Source: Streptomyces sp. G-G2
GTDB lineage: Bacteria; Actinomycetota; Actinomycetes; Streptomycetales; Streptomycetaceae
Assembly: GCF_030063135.1 (NCBI RefSeq)
Contig: NZ_JASISO010000002.1
Location: forward strand, 62,001 to 126,000
DNA: 64,000 nucleotides
Direction of reading: 5' to 3'
Under the pieces are notes generated by a model. It was not told the DNA's origin. It saw nothing but the letters and a program-made list of their open reading frames with translations, and ran no database searches. The position numbers and the translations under genes are program-made. Positions 1 to 7,824 of the stretch are shown here, piece after piece; within the stretch, counting starts at the first letter, position 1; every line of letters starts with the position of its first letter.

Positions 1-1
1 G

Positions 2-646
2 CCCGCCGTGGTGCTGCTGCGCGGGGTGGCGGCCGGTGCGTTCATCGCGGCCGAGAGCTTCGTGCCGCTGATGCTGGTGACCCAGCGCGGGCTGAGCCCC
101 ACGCTGGCCGGGTTCTCGCTGGCCCTCGGCGGGGCCACCTGGGCGCTGGGCTCCTGGGTGCAGTCCAAGGCGCGGGCCGTGCCTCACCGCGAGCGGCTCA
201 TGGTGGCCGGAATGCTGCTGGTGGCGTTCTCCGTCGCCGCCGCGCCCGCCGTACTGATCGAGGCGGTGCCGGTGTGGACGCTGGCCGTCGTCTGGGGGTT
301 CGGCTGCCTGGGCATGGGCCTGGTGATCGGCCCGACCAGCGTGCTGCTGCTCCAGTTGTCGCCGCCGCAGGAGGCGGGGGCCAACTCGGCCGCCCTGCAG
401 ATCTCCGACGCCCTCGCCAACGTGGTGCTGCTGGCCATCGGCGGGGCCGCCTTCGCCGCGCTCGGCGGGGGTTCCGTCGGAGCCGCGCACGCCGTGACCG
501 GGGCGGCCGGGGCCGGGCCCTCCCATCCGGGGGCGTTCGTGGCCGTCTTCCTGCCGATGGCGGCGGTGGCCCTGGTCGGCGCCTGGGTCGCCACGCGCGT
601 CGCCACTACGGAGCCGACGCCGTCCCCGGCCGCGAAAACCGGCTGA
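2..646 (+). CDS. MFS drug exporter, C-terminal part (truncated by window edge)
   Basis: The reading frame is open from the first base, so the gene begins upstream and only about 214 C-terminal residues are seen. They contain five or six hydrophobic segments separated by short charged loops (an Arg/His-rich loop near the HRER stretch), ending in a Pro/Thr-rich cytoplasmic tail. The layout, with a late loop (LQLSPPQEAGANSAALQISDA region) and a glycine/alanine-rich final helix pair, resembles the C-terminal half of 14-helix DHA2-type (EmrB/QacA) proton-driven multidrug exporters in the cytoplasmic membrane. The substrate cannot be told. The nearest GTG at base 8 is internal and not a real start. 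Confidence 0.8.
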   Translation, partial: PAVVLLRGVAAGAFIAAESFVPLMLVTQRGLSPTLAGFSLALGGATWALGSWVQSKARAVPHRERLMVAGMLLVAFSVAAAPAVLIEAVPVWTLAVVWGFGCLGMGLVIGPTSVLLLQLSPPQEAGANSAALQISDALANVVLLAIGGAAFAALGGGSVGAAHAVTGAAGAGPSHPGAFVAVFLPMAAVALVGAWVATRVATTEPTPSPAAKTG

Positions 647-678
647 GTCCGGTAGGGCCGCCCGGCTACGCTCCACGG

Positions 679-879
679 ATGAACGAGCTGATCATCGGCC
701 TGTCCGACACCGAGCGCGCCGAGCTGGCCGATCTGGCCGACGCGTGCGGACGTACGCCCGAGGAGTGCGCGCTGGAGGCGGTACGGGCCCACCTGGGCCG
801 GGAGCGCGACCGGGTGGCCGCCGCCGCCGAGCGCCTCGCCGCGGCCCACGCCCCGCTGCTGAAGCGGCTCGGCGCGTGA
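679..879 (+). CDS. Antitoxin-like protein of a Doc-type module
   Basis: A 66-residue acidic/basic, Leu/Ala-rich helical protein with no membrane segment. Its stop codon overlaps the GTG start of the next gene (GTGA, bases 876-879), so the two are translationally coupled. The N-terminus (short strand followed by two helices, DTERAELADLADACGRTPEE) resembles ribbon-helix-helix or Phd-like DNA-binding antitoxins, and the C-terminal helix would be the toxin-binding part. The role as antitoxin is inferred mainly from position before a Doc-like gene. The ATG at 679 has only a weak RBS. Confidence 0.65.
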   Translation: MNELIIGLSDTERAELADLADACGRTPEECALEAVRAHLGRERDRVAAAAERLAAAHAPLLKRLGA

Positions 880-1313
880 GCGCGGAGCGGGGCGGGACCG
901 AGGTCCGGCCGGACGTCCGCCACCTCACCCTCGCCGAGGTCGCCGACCTGGCCCGGCTCGCCTGCCTGGCCCGGGACCAGCCCGTGCGGCTGCGCGCCCC
1001 CGGCCTGCTGGAATCCGCCGTGCACCGGCCGCGGGCGCGCATGATGGGGACCCCGGCCTACGCCGACCCGTACGAGCAGGCCGCCGCGCTGCTCCACGGC
1101 ATCGCCGCGAACCACCCCCTGGTCGACGGGAACAAGCGGACCGCCTGGCTCGCGGCCGCCACCTTCCTCGCCGTGAACGGGACCGACCTCGCCGACGCCG
1201 ACCAGGGGACGGCGTACCGCCTGGTCATCGACGTGGCGTCCGGTACGGAGGGGGACATCGGGCGGATCGCGGGCCGCCTGCGCGCGCTGAGCCCCGCGGC
1301 GCACCCGGTGTGA
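876..1313 (+). CDS. Doc/Fic-family toxin
   Basis: A 145-residue protein carrying the death-on-curing form of the Fic motif, HPLVDGNKRT at residues 80-89 (family consensus HPFxxGNKRT). In P1 Doc this site phosphorylates EF-Tu; other Fic enzymes transfer AMP. The catalytic His80, Asp84, Gly85, Asn86, Lys87 and Arg88 are all present, so the toxin looks intact. The length matches Doc proteins (about 125-150 aa). The GTG start lies inside the stop of the upstream antitoxin-like gene, the usual order antitoxin then toxin. Whether it is active or only a chromosomal relic cannot be told. Confidence 0.82.
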   Translation: MSAERGGTEVRPDVRHLTLAEVADLARLACLARDQPVRLRAPGLLESAVHRPRARMMGTPAYADPYEQAAALLHGIAANHPLVDGNKRTAWLAAATFLAVNGTDLADADQGTAYRLVIDVASGTEGDIGRIAGRLRALSPAAHPV

Positions 1314-1464
1314 CGCTCGCCGCACCCGCCGAGGTCACGGGCCTGTCCCTCCGGCGGGCCCCGGCGGGGGCCGGTAGGGTGGCACGGTTGTCCTACGTAC
1401 GACTGCCTGCCGCCCGTACCGCTGCCCGTAATGGATACGCCACCGAGAGCCCGAACCGGAGACC

Positions 1465-3249
1465 GTGACTACTACCGCCTCCCACCACCTCTCTCCCGCC
1501 TTCCCCGGCCGTGCGCCGTGGGGTACCGCCAGCAAGCTGCGTGCCTGGCAGGAGGGTGCGCTCACCCGATACCTCGAAACCCAGCCGCGCGACTTCATGG
1601 CCGTCGCGACCCCCGGCGCGGGCAAGACCACTTTCGCCCTGACCCTCGCCTCCTGGCTGCTGCACCACCACGTCGTGCAGCAGGTGACCGTCGTCGCGCC
1701 CACCGAGCACCTGAAGAAGCAGTGGGCGGAAGCGGCGGCCCGGATAGGCATCCGGCTCGACCCCGACTATTCGGCGGGGCCGCTCAGCAAGGACTACCAC
1801 GGCGTCGCCGTCACCTACGCGGGTGTCGGCGTACGGCCGATGCTCCACCGCAACCGGTGCGAGCAGCGCAAGACCCTGGTGATCCTGGACGAGATCCACC
1901 ACGCGGGTGACTCGAAGTCCTGGGGCGAGGCGTGCCTGGAGGCCTTCGACCCGGCGACCCGGCGGCTCACGCTGACCGGAACGCCCTTCCGCTCCGACGC
2001 GAACCCGATCCCCTTCGTGACGTACGAGGAGGGGAACGACGGGATCCGGCGTTCCTCGGCCGACTACACCTACGGCTACGGCAACGCGCTCGCCGACGGC
2101 GTCGTACGGCCCGTGATCTTCATGTCCTACAGCGGCAACATGCGCTGGCGCACCAAGGCGGGCGACGAGATCGCGGCCCGGCTCGGCGAGCCGATGACCA
2201 AGGACGCCATCTCGCAGGCCTGGCGCACCGCGCTGGACCCGCGCGGCGACTGGATGCCGAACGTGCTGCGCGCCGCCGACCAGCGGCTCACCGAGGTCAG
2301 GAAGGGCATCCCGGACGCGGGCGGGCTGGTCATCGCCGCCGACCAGGAGTCGGCGCGGGCGTACGCCAAGCTGATCCGGGACATCACCGGGACCAAGGCG
2401 ACCGTGGTCCTCTCCGACGACACGGGCGCCTCGAAGCGGATCGACAGCTTCACCGAGGACGGCAGCCGCTGGATGGTCGCGGTCCGGATGGTGTCCGAGG
2501 GCGTCGACGTACCCCGGCTCGCGGTCGGCGTGTACGCGACGACGATCTCCACCCCGCTGTTCTTCGCGCAGGCCGTCGGCCGGTTCGTACGATCGCGCAG
2601 GCGCGGCGAGACCGCGTCCGTGTTCCTTCCGACCATTCCCTACCTGCTGGGCTTCGCGAGCGAGATGGAGGTCGAGCGCGACCACGTGCTCGACAAGCCG
2701 AAGAAGCAGGGCGAGGAAGACCCGTACGCCGAGTCCGAGAAGGAGATGGACGAGGCGAACCGGCAGGAGGACGAGGACACCGGCGACGAGGAGCAGATGT
2801 CCTTCGAGGCGCTGGAGTCGGACGCCGTCTTCGACCGGGTGCTGTACGACGGCGCCGAGTTCGGGATGCAGGCGCACCCCGGCAGCGAGGAGGAGCAGGA
2901 CTACCTCGGGATCCCGGGGCTGCTGGAGCCGGACCAGGTCCAGATGCTGCTGCACAAGCGTCAGGCCCGGCAGATCGCGCACAGCCGCCGCAAGCCGGAC
3001 ACCGAGGCGGACCTGCTGGAGCTGCCCGCCGACCGGCGGCCGGTGGTTTCGCACAAGGAATTGCTGGAGCTGCGCAAGTCGCTGAACACGATGGTGGGCG
3101 CGTACGTCCACCAGAGCGGCAAGCCGCACGGGGTCATCCACACCGAGCTGCGGCGGGTGTGCGGGGGACCGCCGAGCGCGGAGGCGACGGCGGGGCAGCT
3201 GCGGGAGCGGATCAAGAAGGTGCAGGAGTGGGCCACCCGGATGCGGTGA
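1465..3249 (+). CDS. Superfamily 2 DEAD/DEAH-box helicase
   Basis: A 594-residue cytosolic protein with the SF2 helicase core. Walker A/motif I is ATPGAGKTTFA (Lys54), the Walker B/DEAH-type box is DEIHHAGD, motif III is TGTPFRSD, and motif VI is QAVGRFVRSRRRG, so both RecA-like domains are present. An acidic linker rich in Glu/Asp (EEDPYAESEKEMDEANRQED region) separates the helicase core from a C-terminal helical domain containing QARQIAHSRRK. It should couple ATP hydrolysis to remodelling of DNA or RNA; the nucleic acid and partner are unknown. GTG start at 1465. It stands alone and ends at a bidirectional terminator. Confidence 0.88.
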   Translation: MTTTASHHLSPAFPGRAPWGTASKLRAWQEGALTRYLETQPRDFMAVATPGAGKTTFALTLASWLLHHHVVQQVTVVAPTEHLKKQWAEAAARIGIRLDPDYSAGPLSKDYHGVAVTYAGVGVRPMLHRNRCEQRKTLVILDEIHHAGDSKSWGEACLEAFDPATRRLTLTGTPFRSDANPIPFVTYEEGNDGIRRSSADYTYGYGNALADGVVRPVIFMSYSGNMRWRTKAGDEIAARLGEPMTKDAISQAWRTALDPRGDWMPNVLRAADQRLTEVRKGIPDAGGLVIAADQESARAYAKLIRDITGTKATVVLSDDTGASKRIDSFTEDGSRWMVAVRMVSEGVDVPRLAVGVYATTISTPLFFAQAVGRFVRSRRRGETASVFLPTIPYLLGFASEMEVERDHVLDKPKKQGEEDPYAESEKEMDEANRQEDEDTGDEEQMSFEALESDAVFDRVLYDGAEFGMQAHPGSEEEQDYLGIPGLLEPDQVQMLLHKRQARQIAHSRRKPDTEADLLELPADRRPVVSHKELLELRKSLNTMVGAYVHQSGKPHGVIHTELRRVCGGPPSAEATAGQLRERIKKVQEWATRMR

Positions 3250-3299
3250 CCTGGCGGTGAGCCGGGCCGCGATCCGGCGGCGAGCCGCTCGTGGCAGAC

Positions 3300-3340
3300 G
3301 GGAAGGGGTCCGTGCGCGTGACGCGCACAGACCCCTTCCC
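3300..3340. terminator. Bidirectional terminator
   Basis: A roughly 20-bp stem (GGGAAGGGGTC...GACCCCTTCCC) with one G-T pair and almost no loop lies between the convergent helicase and LAETG-protein genes. It can serve both strands. Confidence 0.8.
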
Positions 3341-3377
3341 GTTGTCCTGCGGTGTTCCGCTGCCCTGCGGGAGGGTG

Positions 3378-4391
3378 CTACGCGGTCGGGCGACGGCGAC
3401 GGCCGGTGCCCGCGACCAGGGCCGCGCCCATGGCGAGGGCCACGCCCGCGCCGCCGAGGGCCCAAGAAGTGGCGGCGTCAGCGCCGGTCTCGGCCAGCTC
3501 GCCACCGGCGTTGGTGCTGCCCGTGTTGCCCGCGTTGCCGGCGTTGTGGTCGACGACCGGGGTGGTGATGCCACCGTCAGGCTTCGGGTTGTTGGTGTTG
3601 CCACCAGCGTTGCCGTTGCCGTTCCCGTGGTCGCCGCCGGTGTTGCCACCGCCGTTGGTGCCGCGGGCGGTGATCTTCGAGTACTCGACGGCCGTGTCGG
3701 ACCAGATGTCCTCGTCGCCGTTGCTGCCGCCGGAGGCCGCGAACAGGATCTCGCCCACCGGGGCGTTCGCGCCGAAGCGGACGCGGACGGACAGGTTCGA
3801 CGCGCCCTCAGGGAGGCGGATGTCGTCCGTCAGCAGGGCGACCGGGGTGCCGTCCTCGGAGACGATCTGGGCGTTGTGCCAGGTACCGCCGACCAGGACC
3901 TGCACCTGTACGTCCTTGGCCTTCAGCTTGCCGTGCTCGTCGGCGACGGCCAGCACGAGCACGTAGCTCTTCTGGACCTTGCCGTCGTTGTCCACGGTGA
4001 CCTTGAAGCCCGCCCAGTCGCCGCCCGCCGTGAAGGAGGAGGGCACATCCGTCAGGCCCAGCTTCGGCCCGGGGGCGGTTTCGAGGTCCTCGTCGTCCAG
4101 GCCGTGCCCGGTGTCGACGCCCGGGGTCGGAGCCGGGGCGGGCTTGCCGCCCGCGACCGGCGGAACGACCGGGGCAGGCGGAACGACCGGAGCCGGGCCG
4201 GGCTTGCCCTCGGTGACCGGGGCCGGGGTTTCGGCCTTGTCCGGGGTCGCGGCCTCGTCCTTGGTGAGGTCGGTGTCCGGGGTCGTGACCGAGGTGGTCT
4301 TGGTCTCGTCGGCCATCGCCGGCGTGGCCATGAGGACCGTCGGACCGACCACGGCTGCGGCGGCTACGACGGCCATGCGCTTCAGGTTCAT
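3378..4391 (-). CDS. LAETG-anchored cell-wall surface protein
   Basis: A 337-residue secreted protein. It has a Sec signal peptide (MNLKRMAVVAAAAVVGPT...ATPAMA, cleavage near residue 27), a Pro/Ala/Thr-rich spacer, a central beta-rich domain, a Gly/Asn-rich linker and a C-terminal sorting signal: LAETG starting at residue 299, a hydrophobic segment and an RRRRPTA tail. LAxTG is the motif used by actinobacterial class E sortases, so the protein should be linked to peptidoglycan; a class E sortase is encoded at 56576-57412. The central domain is not recognised. Downstream is a strong terminator; upstream is a 370-bp A/T-richer promoter region. Confidence 0.85.
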   Translation of the reverse strand: MNLKRMAVVAAAAVVGPTVLMATPAMADETKTTSVTTPDTDLTKDEAATPDKAETPAPVTEGKPGPAPVVPPAPVVPPVAGGKPAPAPTPGVDTGHGLDDEDLETAPGPKLGLTDVPSSFTAGGDWAGFKVTVDNDGKVQKSYVLVLAVADEHGKLKAKDVQVQVLVGGTWHNAQIVSEDGTPVALLTDDIRLPEGASNLSVRVRFGANAPVGEILFAASGGSNGDEDIWSDTAVEYSKITARGTNGGGNTGGDHGNGNGNAGGNTNNPKPDGGITTPVVDHNAGNAGNTGSTNAGGELAETGADAATSWALGGAGVALAMGAALVAGTGRRRRPTA

Positions 4392-4761
4392 TTGTGTGCT
4401 TTCCCTCCCGTGTGGCTCCGGGCGGCCTGCCCGTCACCACCCCCCAACATTCTTTTGAACGTGATCAGACTAGTAGTCGTTTAAAACTTTCTTACGCCGG
4501 GGGAGGTCACGAAATGACACACGAGCCCGGAGCGAATCGGCATATACGGGTAGCAGGCGCCCGGATTCTGGACGAGGCCTTCCGCTGAGCGGACCCGGTC
4601 GCTACTGTCCCCGCATTGAACGCCCCGTGGCAGTGCCGCCGCGGGAGCGCAGCCGGTGCCATGGTCTGAACCGGCGGCCTCTCCGTGCGTCGCCGAATGG
4701 GATACGGCAGCGCTCCACCCCGCGAGAGTCACCGCCGCTCACCGATAGAGGGAGAGGCGTC
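4392..4761. promoter_or_regulatory. Divergent intergenic region, LAETG protein / IclR gene
   Basis: 370 bp between divergent genes. The part at 4445-4495 is unusually A/T-rich for this genome (TTTTGAAC, CGTTTAAAAC, TTTCTTAC) and probably holds the promoter of the surface protein. The rest shows no clear operator. It also contains a 24-codon candidate gene at 4514-4588. Confidence 0.45.
4514..4588 (+). CDS. Candidate 24-residue small protein
   Basis: ATG at 4514 is preceded by GGGGGAGGTCACGAA, a near-ideal Shine-Dalgarno at good spacing, and opens 24 codons (MTHEPGANRHIRV...ILDEAFR) before TGA. There is no membrane segment. It lies upstream of the IclR-family gene with a gap of about 170 bp. 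I do not recognise it. It could be a real small protein, an upstream regulatory ORF, or chance. Confidence 0.3.
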   Translation: MTHEPGANRHIRVAGARILDEAFR

Positions 4762-5403
4762 GTGACCGCGGAAACCTCCCAGACTCTCGACAGAGGGCTC
4801 AGAGTCCTCAAACTGCTCGCCGACACCGACCACGGTCTGACCGTCACAGAGCTGTCCAACCGCCTCGGTGTCAACCGCACCGTGGTCTACCGCCTCCTCG
4901 CCACGCTGGAGCAGCACGCCCTGGTCCGCCGCGACCTCGGCGGCCGCGCCCGCGTCGGCCTCGGCGTGCTGCGGCTGGGACGTCAGGTCCACCCGCTCGT
5001 ACGCGAGGCGGCCCTGCCCGCGCTGCGGTCCCTCGCCGAGGACATCGGTGCCACCGCGCACCTGACCCTCGTCGACGGCACCGAGGCGCTCGCCGTGGCC
5101 GTGGTGGAGCCCACCTGGACGGACTACCACGTGGCCTACCGGGCCGGGTTCCGCCACCCGCTCGACCGCGGGGCCGCGGGCCGGGCGATCCTGGCGGCCC
5201 GTCAGGGCTCCTTGATCGAGCCCGGGTACACGCTGACCCACGGGGAGCTGGAAGCGGGCGCCAGCGGCGCCGCAGCGCCCCTGGTGGGCATCACCGGCCT
5301 GGAGGGCAGCGTCGGCGTCGTGATGCTCGCCGACGCCGTGCCCGAACGGGTCGGTCCGCGCGTCGTGGACGCGGCCCGTGAGGTGGCCGACGCGCTGCGC
5401 TGA
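4762..5403 (+). CDS. IclR-family transcriptional regulator
   Basis: 213 residues. Residues 8-60 form the winged helix-turn-helix typical of IclR (LTVTELSNRLGVNRTVVYRL), followed by the effector-binding domain from about residue 75. The protein is somewhat short for the family (usually about 250), mainly in the C-terminal ligand domain, where the usual late Cys/Ser ligand motif is not obvious. GTG at 4762 is chosen because GGGAGAGG precedes it. It likely binds DNA as a dimer and responds to a small molecule; target genes are not obvious from the neighbours. Confidence 0.85.
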   Translation: MTAETSQTLDRGLRVLKLLADTDHGLTVTELSNRLGVNRTVVYRLLATLEQHALVRRDLGGRARVGLGVLRLGRQVHPLVREAALPALRSLAEDIGATAHLTLVDGTEALAVAVVEPTWTDYHVAYRAGFRHPLDRGAAGRAILAARQGSLIEPGYTLTHGELEAGASGAAAPLVGITGLEGSVGVVMLADAVPERVGPRVVDAAREVADALR

Positions 5404-5437
5404 ACCCGAGCGGGCACCCGGCGGCTAGATTGGCCGG

Positions 5438-6235
5438 GTGCTCTCTCGTCTCACACGCCTGTCGCGTCCCGCCGCCCTGGCCGTCTGCGCCGCGCCCGTC
5501 CTCGGGCTGTTCGCCGTGGCGGCCCTGGCCCCCCTGCCGTTCGTCCTGGCGAGCCCGGGGCTCACCACCGATGTGCTCGGGGCCAAGGACGGCAAGCCCG
5601 TCATCACGGTCAGCGGCGCGCCGACCCGCGAGACGGCCGGCAGGCTGCGGATGACCACGATCCTGGCCACCGGCCCCTCCAGCACGGTCAGCCTGGCCGA
5701 ACTCGCCGACAACTGGTTCCGGACGGACCGCGCCGTCATGCCCAAGGAAGCGGTCTATCCGACGGGCGGGAGCGACGAAGAGATCACCGCGCACAACATG
5801 GAGGAAATGACCACGTCGCAGTCGGCGGCCACCGCCGCCGCCCTCGGCTTTCTCCACAAGAGCCCGGACAGCGTGAAGGTCGAACTCAATCTCGCCGACG
5901 TGGGCGGACCCAGCGCCGGACTGCTCTTCTCCCTCGGCATCGTCGACAAACTCGACGGTGACGGAAAGGGCGGCGACCTCACCGGCGGCCGCGACATCGC
6001 CGGTACGGGCACCATCGACGCGGACGGCACGGTCGGCGCGGTCGGGGGCGTGGCGCTGAAAACCCAGGCCGCCGCGCGGGACGGCGCGACCGTCTTCCTG
6101 GTCCCCAAGGCGGAGTGCTCGGACGCCAGGACCGAACTCCCCGAGGGGCTCCGGCTGATCCCCGTCACGACCCTGACGGAAGCCGTGAACGATCTGCGGG
6201 CACTGAACCGTGGGGAGCAGGTTCCGTCCTGCTGA
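5438..6235 (+). CDS. Membrane-anchored Lon-type (S16) serine protease without PDZ domain
   Basis: 265 residues: one N-terminal transmembrane segment (about residues 12-35), a short extracytoplasmic linker, and a Lon protease domain with the Ser-Lys dyad, Ser159 in GGPSAG and Lys208 in GGVALK. No ATPase domain is present. Actinobacterial relatives of the YlbL type carry a PDZ domain before the protease part; here that insert is absent, with residues 115-140 running straight into the S16 fold. The 3' end overlaps the convergent MFS gene by 71 bp. Substrate unknown; probably surface protein quality control. Confidence 0.8.
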   Translation: MLSRLTRLSRPAALAVCAAPVLGLFAVAALAPLPFVLASPGLTTDVLGAKDGKPVITVSGAPTRETAGRLRMTTILATGPSSTVSLAELADNWFRTDRAVMPKEAVYPTGGSDEEITAHNMEEMTTSQSAATAAALGFLHKSPDSVKVELNLADVGGPSAGLLFSLGIVDKLDGDGKGGDLTGGRDIAGTGTIDADGTVGAVGGVALKTQAAARDGATVFLVPKAECSDARTELPEGLRLIPVTTLTEAVNDLRALNRGEQVPSC

Positions 6236-7475
6236 GCGGGGGCTTCTCCATCGCGCGCCAGGCCGGGAACACCAGCGGCGCGAGCGTCGTCAGCAGGTAG
6301 GCCCCGCCGAACAGCAGCAGCGCCGTCCCGATGCCCCAGGACTCCACCAGCAGCCCGGCCGCCAGCCCGCCCAGCGGCATGGTCAGTTCGCAGCCCGCCG
6401 TGGTCACGCCCGCGACCCGGCTGCGCAGCTCCTCGGGCACGTGCTCATAGATCACCGTGGTCAGGACGGGGTTGAGGACGCCCGCGCCCAGCCCGGACAG
6501 CGCCATCGTCACGGCCAGCGGCAGCGCGGTGTCGGTGAGGCCCGCCACGACGTAGCGCGGAGCCCCGCAGAGTATGAAGGCCGCGGCGAACACCAGCCGC
6601 CGCGGCAGCCGGTCGCCCCAGGCGCCGTAGAGCAGCGCGCCCAGCAGTGCGAAGCCGCCGAAGAGCGAGATCATCAGGCCGATCGCGGTGGCCCCGCCCA
6701 GCGCGTCACGGCCGTGCACGGGCAGCAGTACGGCCCCCCACGCCTGGTCCATGCCGTTGGTCAGCATGACCATGGACGTGACGCCCAGCAGCAGCCGGGA
6801 CTTGAGCAGGAACGCCCAGCCCTCGCCCAGTTCGGCCCGGTAGAGCGCGAGCGACACCGCCCCGCCCCCGCGCTGCGGGTCCGCCGCGGGTATCCCGCGC
6901 AGGAACGCGCCGACCAGCAGCGCGGACGCCCCGAAGGTGGCCGCGTCCAGCAGCAGCACCGTCTCCGCCCCGAAGAAGGCGATGAGTACGCCCGCCAGGG
7001 CGGCCCCGATCATCCGCGCCCCGCGCGACACCGCGTCGTACAGCCCGGCGGCCCGGGTGATGGTGGTGCCCGCGTGCTCGGCGAGGTTGGGCAGCAGCAC
7101 GCCCCGGGCGGTCAGCCCCGGCGTGTGCACGAGGCCGCTGACGGCCATCAGCGCGCACAGCATCCAGAACTCCAGCGCCCCCGCGTAGTGCAGCAGCGGT
7201 ATCGCGCCGACGGACAGCGCGCAGACCAGGTCGGACGTGACCGAGACCCGGCGGCGGCCGATCCGGTCGATCACCGGACCGCCGACGAGGGCGGCCACGA
7301 TGACGGGCAGGGTGGCGCAGAAGGCGACGACACCGGCCCGGCCCGCGCTGCCCGTGGTCTGGAGCACGAACCACGGGACGCCGATGAGGGTGAGCGAACT
7401 ACCGGCTATGGAGATCGTGTTGGCGGTGAGGACGGCCGCGAAGGGGCGCCTGCTCCCGCCGGCCGGGGCGCTCAC
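6165..7475 (-). CDS. MFS transporter
   Basis: 436 residues with about twelve transmembrane helices, an MFS motif-A-like loop (GGPVIDRIGRRRVS) between helices 2 and 3, and a central cytoplasmic loop near residue 205. The layout fits the major facilitator family used for drug or metabolite export (MFS_3/enterobactin-exporter type). The GTG start overlaps the TGA of the small upstream gene (GTGA at 7472-7475), implying translational coupling. The last 71 bp overlap the 3' end of the protease gene on the other strand, so the two transcripts are antisense to each other there. Confidence 0.85.
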   Translation of the reverse strand: MSAPAGGSRRPFAAVLTANTISIAGSSLTLIGVPWFVLQTTGSAGRAGVVAFCATLPVIVAALVGGPVIDRIGRRRVSVTSDLVCALSVGAIPLLHYAGALEFWMLCALMAVSGLVHTPGLTARGVLLPNLAEHAGTTITRAAGLYDAVSRGARMIGAALAGVLIAFFGAETVLLLDAATFGASALLVGAFLRGIPAADPQRGGGAVSLALYRAELGEGWAFLLKSRLLLGVTSMVMLTNGMDQAWGAVLLPVHGRDALGGATAIGLMISLFGGFALLGALLYGAWGDRLPRRLVFAAAFILCGAPRYVVAGLTDTALPLAVTMALSGLGAGVLNPVLTTVIYEHVPEELRSRVAGVTTAGCELTMPLGGLAAGLLVESWGIGTALLLFGGAYLLTTLAPLVFPAWRAMEKPPLSRTEPAPHGSVPADRSRLPSGS

Positions 7476-7723
7476 GCCGCGTGCGGGTGAGCGGGACCGC
7501 GGCCGAAGCCGTGGTCGTGACCGAGCAGCCGGGTCCCCGCGGCGACCAGCGCCCGACCGACCAGCACGCGCACGACCGGGGCGTGGGCGCGGCCGGTGCC
7601 GCGTCCGGCGGACCCGGCGCGGGCGGCGGCGCGGACACCCGCCCCGGCGGCCCGCGCGGCCAGCTCGCCCGTGCGGGCGGTGTGCAGGACGGTGTGGGTC
7701 TCGGCGGGAGTGAAGGCGAGCAT
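7472..7723 (-). CDS. Small Ala/Arg-rich hypothetical protein
   Basis: 83 residues, Ala/Arg/Gly-rich, with no clear membrane segment or known motif. It is kept because its stop overlaps the start of the MFS gene by four bases and it sits between that gene and an ArsR-like regulator in the same orientation. The N-terminus (MLAFTPAETHTVLHTARTGEL) looks like a folded start. Function unknown. Confidence 0.5.
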   Translation of the reverse strand: MLAFTPAETHTVLHTARTGELAARAAGAGVRAAARAGSAGRGTGRAHAPVVRVLVGRALVAAGTRLLGHDHGFGRGPAHPHAA

Positions 7724-7824
7724 GGCGGAACTCCTTCTGGCAGGAAGCGAGCCGAAGTGGCAGGGGAGCGAGCGGTGGTGCGGGGCGGGGCGACGGGGTC
7801 AGGGGCGAGCGGCGGGGCCCCGGG

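Noticed and set aside
6210..7490. 426-codon plus-strand frame opposite the MFS transporter
   Set aside because: Composed of Arg/Gln/Gly-rich low-complexity sequence, a shadow of the transmembrane protein gene on the other strand.
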